A stretch of 64,000 bases of DNA from Enterobacter asburiae (GCA_011754535.1 JAAQVN010000001.1:1922001-1986000), one strand, 5' to 3'; numbered from the stretch's first letter, positions 10,827 to 18,332 are shown. Numbers and translations: made by a program. The notes: generated by a model not told the origin, from the letters alone.

Positions 10827-12299
10827 GTGCATGTGAAAAATACTTTTTACACAACAACCATTACCGTCATCATTGTCTCACTGATCGTTTCATTGTCGCT
10901 TGCCGTCCAGATTGCCACGTCCCGACAGCAGTCAATCCAGCAGATCAATACCAGCGTTGCCAATTTGAGCCATACCCTGAACGTCTACACTGAAGGGATC
11001 ATCCGCCAAAGTGAAATGTTGATTACCACCGTTTCTGACACAATTGAAATTTATGGCATGACCCCTCAACAGGCGATCAATATTCAGCGAATGATAAGCA
11101 ATCAGGATAATCTTCTTACTCAGATTAATAATGTAGTTGTCTATGATGCGCATGGGGATATCTTCACCGCGTTGCACAAAAATTTTGCGGGTCCCCGTAA
11201 AGGCGCGGACAGGGCATTTTTTGTCTACCACAAGGAAAATAAAAGTCAGCAGATTTATATTGGTGAGCCGGTGATAAGCAGAACCAATGGTAAATGGGTT
11301 ATTACCCTTAGCCGACGACTTGAAACCCACACCGGTGCGTTTAACGGTGTTGTGGTGGTGACACTGGGTATCGAAAATTTTCTGGCCCTGTATGGACAGA
11401 TAAAAATTGGTCACGCGGGTGTTATCGGTTTAACGACACAAGCAGGCGTTTTACTGATTCGTTATCCTTTTAAAAATAACTATATCGGTACGATTTTTTC
11501 TGATTCACCTCTCTTCAGAAAATACCTCAAGGTACAAAATACAGGTATAGCCAGCTCTGTCTCCCGGTTTGATAAAATCGAACGCATTTATGCCTATGAG
11601 AAAAACAGACGCTACGGACTGGTTACGACGGTAGCGGTAAGCATCGATGAAGCCCTTTCACCGTGGCGCAAGCAGGCGATTCAGCTTGCCGCACTTATTT
11701 TGGTCTTTACCGCGACACTCATCGTGGCGTCCTGTTTCCTCTATTCCGACTTATCCAGAAAAACACGGGATAACAAAGCGCTAAAAATTATTGCCTCGGA
11801 GGATGCGCTGACAGGGCTTTATAACAGGCGCATCTTTGATGAAAAAATCCTCTCGGAAATTGCGGCGTGTGCGGTAAAGGACGCGCCGGTTTCGCTGCTC
11901 CTTGTGGATGTGGACTACTTCAAAAAGTACAACGATAACTACGGCCATCCGGAAGGAGACAGATGCCTGGCGTTGCTGGGAAACTGCCTCAGGGAAAGTC
12001 TCACCCGGGACAACCAGATTGTGGCACGTTATGGCGGGGAGGAGTTTGCGTTGATTTTGCCTGAAACGGATATTCAGGAGGCGCTCCGCCTTGCGCAGAC
12101 GATTATTCGCAATGTTTTCTCTCAGCAAATTGAACACGCGTTTAGTCCCTTCGGGCGGGTCACGGTAAGCGTAGGGATCTCCAGTGCGCGTGCTGTCAAC
12201 ATCGCGGATAGCCAGCAGAATATTATTAATGCTGCCGACCAGGCGCTCTATCAGGCGAAACGCGGGGGACGCAACCGGCACGCTTTTGTTGGGGCATGA
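10827..12299 (+). CDS. Membrane diguanylate cyclase with PDC sensor
   Basis: About 490 aa. TM1 near 5-28, a periplasmic double-Cache/PDC-like sensor to about 290, TM2 about 292-316, then a GGDEF domain with active site GGEEF at about 403-407 and the supporting ALTGLYNRRIFD and LLVDVDYFKKYNDNYGHPEGD motifs. It should make c-di-GMP. The inhibitory I-site slot reads RDNQ, not RxxD, so classic product inhibition may be missing. No ATG exists near the N-terminus; I prefer the GTG at 10827 because GGA precedes it, with TTG at 10785 and GTG at 10833 as alternatives. Divergent from the EAL gene, suggesting a functional pair. Not in E. coli K-12 at this place. Confidence 0.85.
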   Translation: MHVKNTFYTTTITVIIVSLIVSLSLAVQIATSRQQSIQQINTSVANLSHTLNVYTEGIIRQSEMLITTVSDTIEIYGMTPQQAINIQRMISNQDNLLTQINNVVVYDAHGDIFTALHKNFAGPRKGADRAFFVYHKENKSQQIYIGEPVISRTNGKWVITLSRRLETHTGAFNGVVVVTLGIENFLALYGQIKIGHAGVIGLTTQAGVLLIRYPFKNNYIGTIFSDSPLFRKYLKVQNTGIASSVSRFDKIERIYAYEKNRRYGLVTTVAVSIDEALSPWRKQAIQLAALILVFTATLIVASCFLYSDLSRKTRDNKALKIIASEDALTGLYNRRIFDEKILSEIAACAVKDAPVSLLLVDVDYFKKYNDNYGHPEGDRCLALLGNCLRESLTRDNQIVARYGGEEFALILPETDIQEALRLAQTIIRNVFSQQIEHAFSPFGRVTVSVGISSARAVNIADSQQNIINAADQALYQAKRGGRNRHAFVGA

Positions 12300-12301
12300 T
12301 C

Positions 12302-12395
12302 AAAAAAAAGCCCACTCATGAGTGGGCAAGAAATACTGGAAGCAATGTGAGCAATGTCGTACTGAATACCTGAGTGTTTTTCTCAACTATTCAGC
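12302..12395 (-). ncRNA. ryhB2: RyhB-type iron-responsive small RNA (RyhB-2)
   Basis: On the minus strand, 12360 down to 12332 contains the 29-nt central core of E. coli RyhB, starting ACGACATTGCTCACATTGCT and continuing through TCCAGTATT; this core pairs with sodB, sdhC and other mRNAs. It is followed by a terminator hairpin (GCCCACT-CATG-AGTGGGC) and eight U residues, ending near 12302. A start near 12395 is inferred from a TTGCAT / 17 bp / TATCTT promoter, giving about 94 nt (E. coli RyhB is 90). The position beside yeaQ is where Salmonella has its second copy (IsrE/RyhB-2). The 5' stem sequence differs from RyhB-1. Confidence 0.88.
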
Positions 12396-12431
12396 GTTGA
12401 GAAAGATAATCTTTCTCAACAAAAGATGCAA
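12396..12431 (-). promoter_or_regulatory. Fur-regulated promoter of ryhB2
   Basis: A perfect 25-bp palindrome (arms GTTGAGAAAGAT and its complement around one A, 12396-12420) contains GAGAAAGATAATCTTTCTC at 12399-12417. That matches 15 of 19 positions of the Fur box GATAATGATAATCATTATC. It covers the -10 (TATCTT, 12408-12403) and part of the 17-bp spacer to the -35 (TTGCAT, 12431-12426). Fe-Fur would block the promoter. Confidence 0.75.
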
Positions 12432-12523
12432 CCCCACATTTCTTGTGGAAGGGCATATTGATGAAGAAATGTTCACATGCTCTCTGTGAGGCTTATCACA
12501 AATTTCCTTTCTCAGATCCTGTG

Positions 12524-12530
12524 CTATCCT
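12524..12530 (+). promoter_or_regulatory. Candidate sigmaS-type -10 of yeaQ
   Basis: CTATCCT resembles the extended sigmaS -10 (CTAYACT) and lies 47 nt before the yeaQ start, with TGTG immediately upstream. No convincing -35 is seen, which is acceptable for sigmaS. Weak evidence. Confidence 0.35.
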
Positions 12531-12577
12531 TTTTGTGTCGTTGATTTAATGACAAAAACCATACAGAGAGGAAAGTT

Positions 12578-12826
12578 ATGGGAATTTTATCCTGGATTAT
12601 CTTTGGGCTTATTGCGGGTATTCTGGCGAAGTGGATCATGCCGGGCAAAGATGGCGGTGGGTTTATCGTCACCATAATACTGGGTATTGTCGGCGCGGTA
12701 GTCGGCGGTTGGATCAGTACGCTGTTCGGTTTTGGTAAAGTCGATGGCTTTAACTTCGGCAGTTTCGCGGTCGCGGTGATCGGCGCGCTGGTTGTGCTGT
12801 TTATCTACAGAAAGATCAAAAGCTAA
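12578..12826 (+). CDS. yeaQ: GlsB/YeaQ/YmgE family membrane protein YeaQ
   Basis: 82-aa inner-membrane protein with three hydrophobic segments (about 2-22, 28-48, 58-78) and the family pattern FGLIAGILAKWIMPGKDGGG. Nearly identical to E. coli YeaQ rather than YmgE (ending LFIYRKIKS). The family is known as transglycosylase-associated/stress-induced; the biochemical role is unknown. A strong Shine-Dalgarno AGAGAGGAAAG precedes the ATG. It is bounded by ryhB2 upstream and a terminator downstream. Confidence 0.95.
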   Translation: MGILSWIIFGLIAGILAKWIMPGKDGGGFIVTIILGIVGAVVGGWISTLFGFGKVDGFNFGSFAVAVIGALVVLFIYRKIKS

Positions 12827-12843
12827 TACTGAAGCGTTAAAAA

Positions 12844-12866
12844 GGCTGCCAGATGGCGGCCTTTTT
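12844..12866 (+). terminator. Terminator after yeaQ (bidirectional)
   Basis: GGCTGCC-AGAT-GGCGGCC stem with one T-G pair, preceded by AAAAA and followed by TTTTT. It can serve yeaQ (+) and yoaKJ (-). Confidence 0.8.
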
Positions 12867-12877
12867 ACGTAGCGGGT

Positions 12878-12952
12878 TTACCACCAGCCAAACTGTGTGC
12901 CGGCAAACGCCACGACGGCAACGAGCAACATAATGAGGGTGGTTTTTCTCAT
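12878..12952 (-). CDS. yoaJ: Small membrane protein YoaJ
   Basis: 24-aa ORF reading MRKTTLIMLLVAVVAFAGTQ then FGWW. It is nearly the same as E. coli YoaJ (MKKTTIIMMGVAIIVVLGTE, then LGWW), a verified small inner-membrane protein of unknown function. It consists of one transmembrane helix after a short basic N-terminus. Its ATG directly follows the yoaK stop codon, implying translational coupling. Too short for usual gene finders. Confidence 0.88.
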   Translation of the reverse strand: MRKTTLIMLLVAVVAFAGTQFGWW

Positions 12953-13051
12953 TTATGCCCCCGGAGCTGCGTAACCACCGACAAAAAACCACGCCAGAAA
13001 GACTACCGCCGTTATAAAAATAACGACCGGGAAGAGGATCCCTATTCTCAT
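12953..13051 (-). CDS. yoaK: Small membrane protein YoaK
   Basis: 32-aa ORF beginning MRIGILFPVVIFITAVVFLA and ending GGYAAPGA, nearly identical to E. coli YoaK. It is a single-helix inner-membrane microprotein of unknown function. It is the first gene of a yoaK-yoaJ pair joined as TAAATG with no intergenic base, between dgcP and yeaQ as in E. coli. Confidence 0.88.
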   Translation of the reverse strand: MRIGILFPVVIFITAVVFLAWFFVGGYAAPGA

Positions 13052-13096
13052 ATCATCACCTGTTTCGGTTTCTGTAACGCCGTAGAGTGTACGGGG

Positions 13097-14116
13097 TTAA
13101 TCCATAACGAGAAAGCCTGTTTTGCTTTTTCCTTTCTTATCCTGATACATCGCGATATCTGCGGCACGTAACGCACTGTCCGGATCGGTTACACCGGGAT
13201 CCACTTCGATAACGCCGAGGCTGGCGCCCGGATAAATGATGCTGATGGTACCCAGCCAGTATTCCCCCGCAATGCGGGCGCTGAGACGCGTTCTGAGAAG
13301 GTTAATTTGCTCCTCATTCCCGGCATTGCTCAGGGAGGCCACCAGAAACTCATCGCCGCCCAGCCGACCGATGATATCGTCCTGCTGTTTTTCTGCGGTC
13401 AAACGCTTGCCCACTTCAATCAGGAACTGGTCGCCTGCTTCATGCCCGTAGCGATCGTTAATCAGCTTGAAATCATCCAGATCGATAAAGGCAATGATGG
13501 CGTTACGTTTCAGATGTCGCGCCAGTGAAAACAGGGTGGTCAGATCCTCAAAAATGGCGCGACGGTTGGGTAACCCTGTAAGGGCATCTGTGTAGGAGTG
13601 TGCAATAAGGGCCGCATTGGCTTCACGAAGCTGGGTCACCAGAGACTCTTTCTGGATGGACTGGGCAATCAGCCCGGCGAATAACTTCAGAACCTGTTCA
13701 CCGCGCTCGCTAAGCGGCTTTCTGGCCGTGCTGGTGGCGCAGAGCGTTCCGTAGAGTGAACCATCCGCAAGATGGACAGGAATACTCATGTAGGTCGTAA
13801 TGCCGAGCGCTTTCGCCGCTTCGCACTCTGGCCAGCGTTCGGGAACGTCGTTGCTGAATACGGTATCACTGTCCAGCGCACGCTTACACAGAGTTTCATC
13901 CCACGGGACGCTCAGCCCCTCAGGGATTATCATCTGCTTGCTGTTGCGGGCATACAGGATATGCTGCAGTCGGGCTTCGATATCGATCTTAGTGAGGTAA
14001 GTCGACTCCATATCCGTCACGATCTCCAGCATCTCCAGCAGCTGACGAACGAGACCTTCAAGGGATTGTTCAGTGGCGAGGGTTTCTGAAACACGGGCAA
14101 GGATAATATCCGACAT
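13097..14116 (-). CDS. dgcP: Diguanylate cyclase DgcP (GAF-GGDEF)
   Basis: 339 aa, co-linear with E. coli YeaP/DgcP (341 aa), which makes c-di-GMP from GTP. N-terminal GAF domain (about 20-155, with LYGTLCATS typical of GAF) then GGDEF domain from about 175 (DALTGLPNRRAIFEDL) with active site GGDEF at 253-257. The residues in the I-site slot (QQDD) do not form RxxD, so product inhibition is doubtful. No membrane segment, so cytosolic. Lies next to yoaKJ-yeaQ as in E. coli. Confidence 0.95.
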   Translation of the reverse strand: MSDIILARVSETLATEQSLEGLVRQLLEMLEIVTDMESTYLTKIDIEARLQHILYARNSKQMIIPEGLSVPWDETLCKRALDSDTVFSNDVPERWPECEAAKALGITTYMSIPVHLADGSLYGTLCATSTARKPLSERGEQVLKLFAGLIAQSIQKESLVTQLREANAALIAHSYTDALTGLPNRRAIFEDLTTLFSLARHLKRNAIIAFIDLDDFKLINDRYGHEAGDQFLIEVGKRLTAEKQQDDIIGRLGGDEFLVASLSNAGNEEQINLLRTRLSARIAGEYWLGTISIIYPGASLGVIEVDPGVTDPDSALRAADIAMYQDKKGKSKTGFLVMD

Positions 14117-14426
14117 GACGTAGAAAGACTCCCAGCAGAAGACGTCTGCATCTGCATGCTATGCTGAATTCGTAGGCTTCCGGCATAGTTAAACATGAAT
14201 GCAGAAAATTTAATACAGGCTGAAAGAAGGGGGATTGGGCGGGGAAAAAAGCCCCGTTGTTGTGAACGGGGCAAAGACATCTTGATTACGGAATGATGTT
14301 CTCTGGTCATAGTGAGAACATGCCGGACTATAGCGCTGAAAAGTGCAGTTAGAATGGAGAAATCATGGAGAATACGGCGACAAGCCGTTACCCTTAGCTA
14401 ACGATGATGCTAAAAGGATCAATGAG
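14117..14426. other. 310-bp gap between dgcP and yoaF
   Basis: Holds the promoter regions of dgcP (-) and yoaF (+) and an isolated minus-strand terminator-like hairpin at 14245-14272. No conserved reading frame was recognised. The short minus ORF starting near 14310 has no visible family features. Confidence 0.5.
14245..14272 (-). terminator. Orphan minus-strand terminator, possible sRNA end
   Basis: GCCCCGTT-GTTGTG-AACGGGGC stem of 8 bp; on the minus strand it is followed by six T residues. No annotated minus-strand gene lies upstream before yoaF, which is on the other strand, so the hairpin may end an unannotated short RNA. A TATAGT -10-like element lies at 14333-14328 on the minus strand. 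Confidence 0.6.
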
Positions 14427-14681
14427 ATGAGATTTCTGCTTCTGGCGCTGGCGCTTCCCCTGGTTGCCTGCACCGCAAAAACAACCCCACCCGACGCCCC
14501 GAAACCGCCGCACGCCGTAGGCATGGCGAACCCGGCTTCCGTTTACTGCCTTGAAAAGGGTGGGGAACAGGTCCCGATTCAAAGCCCGCAGGGTGTCCGC
14601 ACCGAGTGCAGGCTGCCTGGCGGCGAAGCGATCGACGAATGGACGCTCTATCGTCGCGATCATCCGCAACCCACCAGGTGA
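14427..14681 (+). CDS. yoaF: DUF333 lipoprotein YoaF
   Basis: 84-aa predicted lipoprotein. Signal peptide MRFLLLALALPLVAC with lipobox LVAC (Cys15), then a proline-rich linker and the DUF333 core PPHAVGMANPASVYCLEKGG through LPGGEAIDEWTLYRRDHP. Same length and pattern as E. coli YoaF; function unknown. The ATG at 14427 has AAGG 8 nt upstream and gives the signal peptide; upstream in-frame sequence is not conserved. Thr at +2 predicts outer-membrane sorting. Confidence 0.92.
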   Translation: MRFLLLALALPLVACTAKTTPPDAPKPPHAVGMANPASVYCLEKGGEQVPIQSPQGVRTECRLPGGEAIDEWTLYRRDHPQPTR

Positions 14682-14761
14682 CAAAGGGATAGTCGCTGCG
14701 ATACACTTCTCTTTAGGATTATTCTTAGCCAGTACCTGGCTACCGTTACCGCGAGAGAAGT

Positions 14762-15067
14762 ATGTTTCAGCTAAAACCGGGCAGCATGGCGATGATCATC
14801 GGTGCCCGTACGGCGTCTGGACGTCGCAATATTGGTAAATCTGTTGAGCTATTTGGTCTTTGCCAGCCAGGCCTGCGTTTCGTTAACCCGGTCAACGGCG
14901 TGATGACGCAGTTGCCCGCAAGCGCGGACCGCGCGCTCTGGCTGGTGACGGGTGATGTTTACGCCTTTGACAATCAGCTCGGTTTTGCGTTTGTTCGCGC
15001 CGAACACCTGATGCCGCTCACCCCGGACGAAGCTCCACAAATCCAGGATGCGCTGGCGGTCGGCTGA
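14762..15067 (+). CDS. Uncharacterised 101-aa protein
   Basis: I do not recognise this protein. 101 aa, soluble, no signal peptide. The first 35 residues (GSMAMIIGARTASGRRNIGK, then SVELF) have the basic, glycine-rich, beta-like look of a small SH3/KOW-type fold, but this is only an impression. Weak Shine-Dalgarno GAGAGAAG before the ATG. It ends exactly where the converging yeaO stop begins, leaving no spacer, which argues the reading frame is genuine and compact. Absent from the E. coli K-12 yoaF-yeaO interval as I recall it. Confidence 0.6.
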   Translation: MFQLKPGSMAMIIGARTASGRRNIGKSVELFGLCQPGLRFVNPVNGVMTQLPASADRALWLVTGDVYAFDNQLGFAFVRAEHLMPLTPDEAPQIQDALAVG

Positions 15068-15412
15068 TCACAGATGGCGCAGCCAGTCGGCTAAAACCAG
15101 AGCGTGATTCTGCTTCGTGTCCTTCGCGCCGTAGAGCAGGGTTACGGTCTGCTTGTTCGCCAGCGCCGCCAGACGCTCTCCTTCGTCCTTATGCTGCGCC
15201 AGCTCTTCCTTGTAGGCTTGAGTGAACGCCGCGAAATCAATCGCTTCGCTATGAAAGTCCTTGCGTAACGCACTGGACGGCGTGAGCGTTTTACACCATT
15301 CGTCATACGCGAGGTCCGTTTTTTTCATCCCGCGGGGCCAGAGCCTGTCCACCAGAACCCGATACCCATCGTCCGGGCTTGCCTGCTCATAGACGCGTTT
15401 GCATTGGATCAT
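15068..15412 (-). CDS. yeaO: DUF488 family protein YeaO
   Basis: 114 aa against 115 in E. coli YeaO. Conserved DUF488 motifs CKRVYE, VDRLWPRGMKKTDLAYDEW and a C-terminal NHALVLADWLR. The family is of unknown function. No membrane segment. Oriented away from the following amidotransferase-like gene, with a 101-bp divergent gap. Confidence 0.93.
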   Translation of the reverse strand: MIQCKRVYEQASPDDGYRVLVDRLWPRGMKKTDLAYDEWCKTLTPSSALRKDFHSEAIDFAAFTQAYKEELAQHKDEGERLAALANKQTVTLLYGAKDTKQNHALVLADWLRHL

Positions 15413-15513
15413 GATTCCACCCTCCCAATTTAAGGTATTGTGATAATTGCAGAAGATCGGTAGTCTGAGGTTCCTTATGTTATCTGATAATACTCTGGCA
15501 TAAGGAACCTTTC

Positions 15514-16221
15514 ATGGAACACCTCCCGGTTAAAACGACGCTGCGCATTGCGCTGGTTGGCGATTACAATCCTGATGTTATTGCACACAAGGCGATCCCA
15601 CTGGCCATTGACGACGCCGCCGCGGTCCTTGACCTCACCGCCGATTACGACTGGCTAGCCACCACGGAATTAACCAGTTCTGAGGATCTGGTGGGCTACG
15701 ATGCCATCTGGCTGGTTCCCGCAAGCCCCTATAAAAACACCGAGGCGGCCTTTATTGCCGCACGCTACGCGCGTGAAAACAGCATTCCGTTCCTGGGCAC
15801 CTGCGGTGGATTCCAGCATGCGTTGATTGAGTATGCCCGTAACATGCTGGGCTGGAGCGACGCGGCACATGCTGAGACGGATACCGAAGGCACGATGGTG
15901 ATTGCGCCGCTGACCTGCTCGCTGGTGGAAAAAACCGATGCCATTGAGCTGCGTAATAATACGCTGATCGCGAAGGCCTACGGAAAGCCGGAAATCGTTG
16001 AGGGTTATCACTGTAACTATGGCGTGTCGGCGGCGTTTGCGCAGGAACTGGAGAGCGGTGATATGCGCGTGACGGGCTGGGACGAGCAGGGGGAAATCCG
16101 CGCTGCGGAGCTGGTGACCCATCCGTTCTTTGTGATCACCTTATTCCAGCACGAGCGTGCTGCGCTGGAAGGGCGTCCGGTGGTGCTGGTGCAGGCAATG
16201 CTGCGCGCGGCGCGCGGTTAA
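15514..16221 (+). CDS. CTP-synthase C-terminal-related amidotransferase-like protein
   Basis: 235 aa, class-I glutamine amidotransferase fold resembling the GATase half of CTP synthase but with no synthetase domain. The nucleophile elbow is GTCGGFQHA with Cys97 (CTP synthase has GICLGMQ). The His-x-Glu of the triad is altered: His203-Pro-Phe205 instead of HPE, so hydrolysis of glutamine is doubtful. It fits the group known as CTP synthase C-terminal region-related (seleno)proteins, some of which have selenocysteine at the cysteine; here a normal TGC is used. Function unknown; a substrate-binding or ligase-partner role is possible. Single gene with its own leader. Confidence 0.8.
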   Translation: MEHLPVKTTLRIALVGDYNPDVIAHKAIPLAIDDAAAVLDLTADYDWLATTELTSSEDLVGYDAIWLVPASPYKNTEAAFIAARYARENSIPFLGTCGGFQHALIEYARNMLGWSDAAHAETDTEGTMVIAPLTCSLVEKTDAIELRNNTLIAKAYGKPEIVEGYHCNYGVSAAFAQELESGDMRVTGWDEQGEIRAAELVTHPFFVITLFQHERAALEGRPVVLVQAMLRAARG

Positions 16222-16246
16222 AAAAAGGCAGACCCTATGGTCTGCC
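16219..16246 (-). terminator. Terminator of nimT
   Basis: GGCAGACC-CTAT-GGTCTGCC stem, followed by eight T residues on the minus strand, 7 nt past the nimT stop. It also sits just after the converging amidotransferase-like gene. Confidence 0.85.
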
Positions 16247-16253
16247 ACCGTGT

Positions 16254-17441
16254 TTAACGAGGCGTGATTTCGCGGTCGCGCCCGGCAAGTACGCCGCAGA
16301 TGGCCATGACGACAGCGGCCAGCGCGCAGGCGAGAAGCGGGATGCGCCAGTCTCCAGTCGAATCGTGAATTTTACCCATCAGCGGCGGACCGCAGGCGGC
16401 GAGCAGATAGCCAATCGACTGCGCCATACCTGACAGCGCCGCGGCCTGGTGCGCGGAGCTGGCGCGCAGCCCGATAAACGTCAGGCCGAGGATCATCGTT
16501 GCCCCGGTACCAAAGCCGAACACCAGCGTCCACATCACCGCCATGTCAGGCATAAACCATAGCCCCGCCGCGCTTACCGCGCACAGCAGCGCCACTGCGC
16601 CTGCAATGGTTCGCTGATCTTTCAGACGGTGGAGGATCAGCGGCACGGCAAGCCCAGGCACGGCCGTGGCCAGCTGCAACAGCCCGTGCACCGAGCCGGC
16701 CTGCGCTTCGCTGTAGCCTTGGCTGAGCAATATCGCCGGCAGCCAGCCGATGATGACGTAGTAAATCAGCGAGTTAATCCCCAGAAAGAGCGTCACCTGC
16801 CAGGCGAGGGCCGAGCGCCAGATGGCGCGATTATGCAGCGCGCCGGCGCCTGTTACCGTCGCAACGTGTTTCTGACGCCACTGGGGCAGCCAGAGCAGCA
16901 GCGCGACCAGCGGAAACGCCATCAGCATCAGCAGCGCGCCATGCCAGCCCGCGCTACCCTGCGCCAGGGGAACAATCATCGCTGAGCCAAACGCCGCCGA
17001 GACGCCCATTGTCAGGGAATAGGCGCCCGTGAGTCGGGCAACTTGGCCCGGGAAATCACGTTTGATTAAGCCGGGCAGCAGCACATTCCCGAGCGCGATC
17101 CCGCAGCCAATTACCGCCGTTCCGATGAAAAGCAGGGTGGCGGAAGGCAGGGAGCGAACCGCAATTCCGGCGCAAATCAGCAGCAAGGCGACAAACAGGC
17201 TGCGCTCCATGCCGATACGCCGGGCAACGCCTGCCGCGAGCGGCGAGACAAGGGCGAAAGCCAGCAGGGGCAGGGTGGTCAGCAGACCGGTTTGCGCCGT
17301 GCTTAAGCCATAATCGAGGCGAATAGTATCGAGCAGCGGGGCTGCTCCGGTAAAGGTGACGCGAAGCGTGGTGGCAATCATCAGGATGCCTGCAATCAAC
17401 AGCGCGCCGTGTTTTCCTGAGGTGCGAAGAGCAGTAGTCAT
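16254..17441 (-). CDS. nimT: 2-nitroimidazole exporter NimT (CynX/NimT MFS family)
   Basis: 395-aa major-facilitator protein with about 12 transmembrane segments, very similar to E. coli YeaN/NimT (shared TTLRVTFTGAAPLLDTIR, LTTLPLLAFAL, IALGNVLLPGLIKRDFP, RASSAHQAAALSGMAQSIGY). The E. coli protein exports 2-nitroimidazole. Divergently transcribed from its regulator nimR with a 99-bp shared promoter region. Confidence 0.93.
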   Translation of the reverse strand: MTTALRTSGKHGALLIAGILMIATTLRVTFTGAAPLLDTIRLDYGLSTAQTGLLTTLPLLAFALVSPLAAGVARRIGMERSLFVALLLICAGIAVRSLPSATLLFIGTAVIGCGIALGNVLLPGLIKRDFPGQVARLTGAYSLTMGVSAAFGSAMIVPLAQGSAGWHGALLMLMAFPLVALLLWLPQWRQKHVATVTGAGALHNRAIWRSALAWQVTLFLGINSLIYYVIIGWLPAILLSQGYSEAQAGSVHGLLQLATAVPGLAVPLILHRLKDQRTIAGAVALLCAVSAAGLWFMPDMAVMWTLVFGFGTGATMILGLTFIGLRASSAHQAAALSGMAQSIGYLLAACGPPLMGKIHDSTGDWRIPLLACALAAVVMAICGVLAGRDREITPR

Positions 17442-17512
17442 TGTGTTCTCATACGTTCAAGCGAGCGCACACAATACCGATTTTTTCAGCGGTTGAAATC
17501 AGGCTAAAATGA

Positions 17513-17540
17513 CAGTTTATCGCTCATATCGGACAAACTG
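17513..17540. promoter_or_regulatory. Candidate NimR operator between nimT and nimR
   Basis: Inverted repeat CAGTTT-N16-AAACTG directly before the nimR start, in the nimT-nimR divergent gap. The placement fits an autoregulatory AraC-family site, but the sequence of the E. coli NimR site was not compared. Confidence 0.35.
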
Positions 17541-18332
17541 ATGATTGGTCTGGGACTGGACGGCTACGATCCTGATAGCCAGCACGATGCGGCCGTCGCG
17601 TTTCGCATCCGCGTGGTGGCGGAGGAACAATATATTCCCCGGCATCAACACCGTAAGGGGCAGCTGATTCTGGCCCTCGGCGGCGCGATCACCTGCGAAG
17701 TGGAAAATGCCATGCTGATGGTACCGCCTCAGTATGCCGTCTGGATCCCTGGCCAAATGCAGCACAGCAACAGGGCCACGCCGGGGGCGCAGCTCTGCTT
17801 TTTGTTCATTGAGCCAGGTGCCGCCAGCCTGCCCGACCGCTGCTGCACTCTGAAAATTTCCCCCCTCGTGCGGGAGCTGATTTTATCGTTGGCTGAGAAA
17901 TCACGTGAACAGCTTCAGCTTGCGGCCACATCGCGTCTGGTGGACGTCCTTTTTGACGAGCTGCCGCTCCAGCGGCAGGAGCATCTGCAGCTGCCCGTCT
18001 CACCCCATCCTAAAATCCGGCTGATGAGCGAGAAGATGGCGGAAGAGCCCGCCACCTGGCAGACGCTGGCACAGTGGGCGAGCCACTTTGCGATGAGCGA
18101 ACGTAATCTGGCGCGGCTGGTGGTGAAAGAGACCGGCTTAAGCTTTCGACGCTGGCGTCACCAGCTGCAGCTGATTTTGGCGTTACAGCATCTGATAAGC
18201 GGGAAATCGGTTCAGCAGGCGGCACAGTCGCTGGGCTACGACTCTACCACCGCGTTTATCACCATGTTCAGGAAGGGGCTGGGCCAGACGCCGGCACGTT
18301 ATATGGCCAGCCTGACTATGACTTCCCGATAA
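17541..18332 (+). CDS. nimR: AraC-family transcriptional regulator NimR
   Basis: 263 aa. N-terminal cupin sensor (about 25-110: [36 protein letters not shown]) and C-terminal AraC-type double helix-turn-helix (about 165-260: [44 protein letters not shown]). Homologue of E. coli YeaM/NimR, repressor of nimT. Slightly shorter at the N-terminus than E. coli; an in-frame stop shortly upstream rules out a longer start. Confidence 0.9.
   Translation: MIGLGLDGYDPDSQHDAAVAFRIRVVAEEQYIPRHQHRKGQLILALGGAITCEVENAMLMVPPQYAVWIPGQMQHSNRATPGAQLCFLFIEPGAASLPDRCCTLKISPLVRELILSLAEKSREQLQLAATSRLVDVLFDELPLQRQEHLQLPVSPHPKIRLMSEKMAEEPATWQTLAQWASHFAMSERNLARLVVKETGLSFRRWRHQLQLILALQHLISGKSVQQAAQSLGYDSTTAFITMFRKGLGQTPARYMASLTMTSR

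Noticed and set aside
15514..16221. Functional CTP synthase gene
   Set aside because: Only a GATase-like module is present; no synthetase domain and the catalytic Glu is missing.
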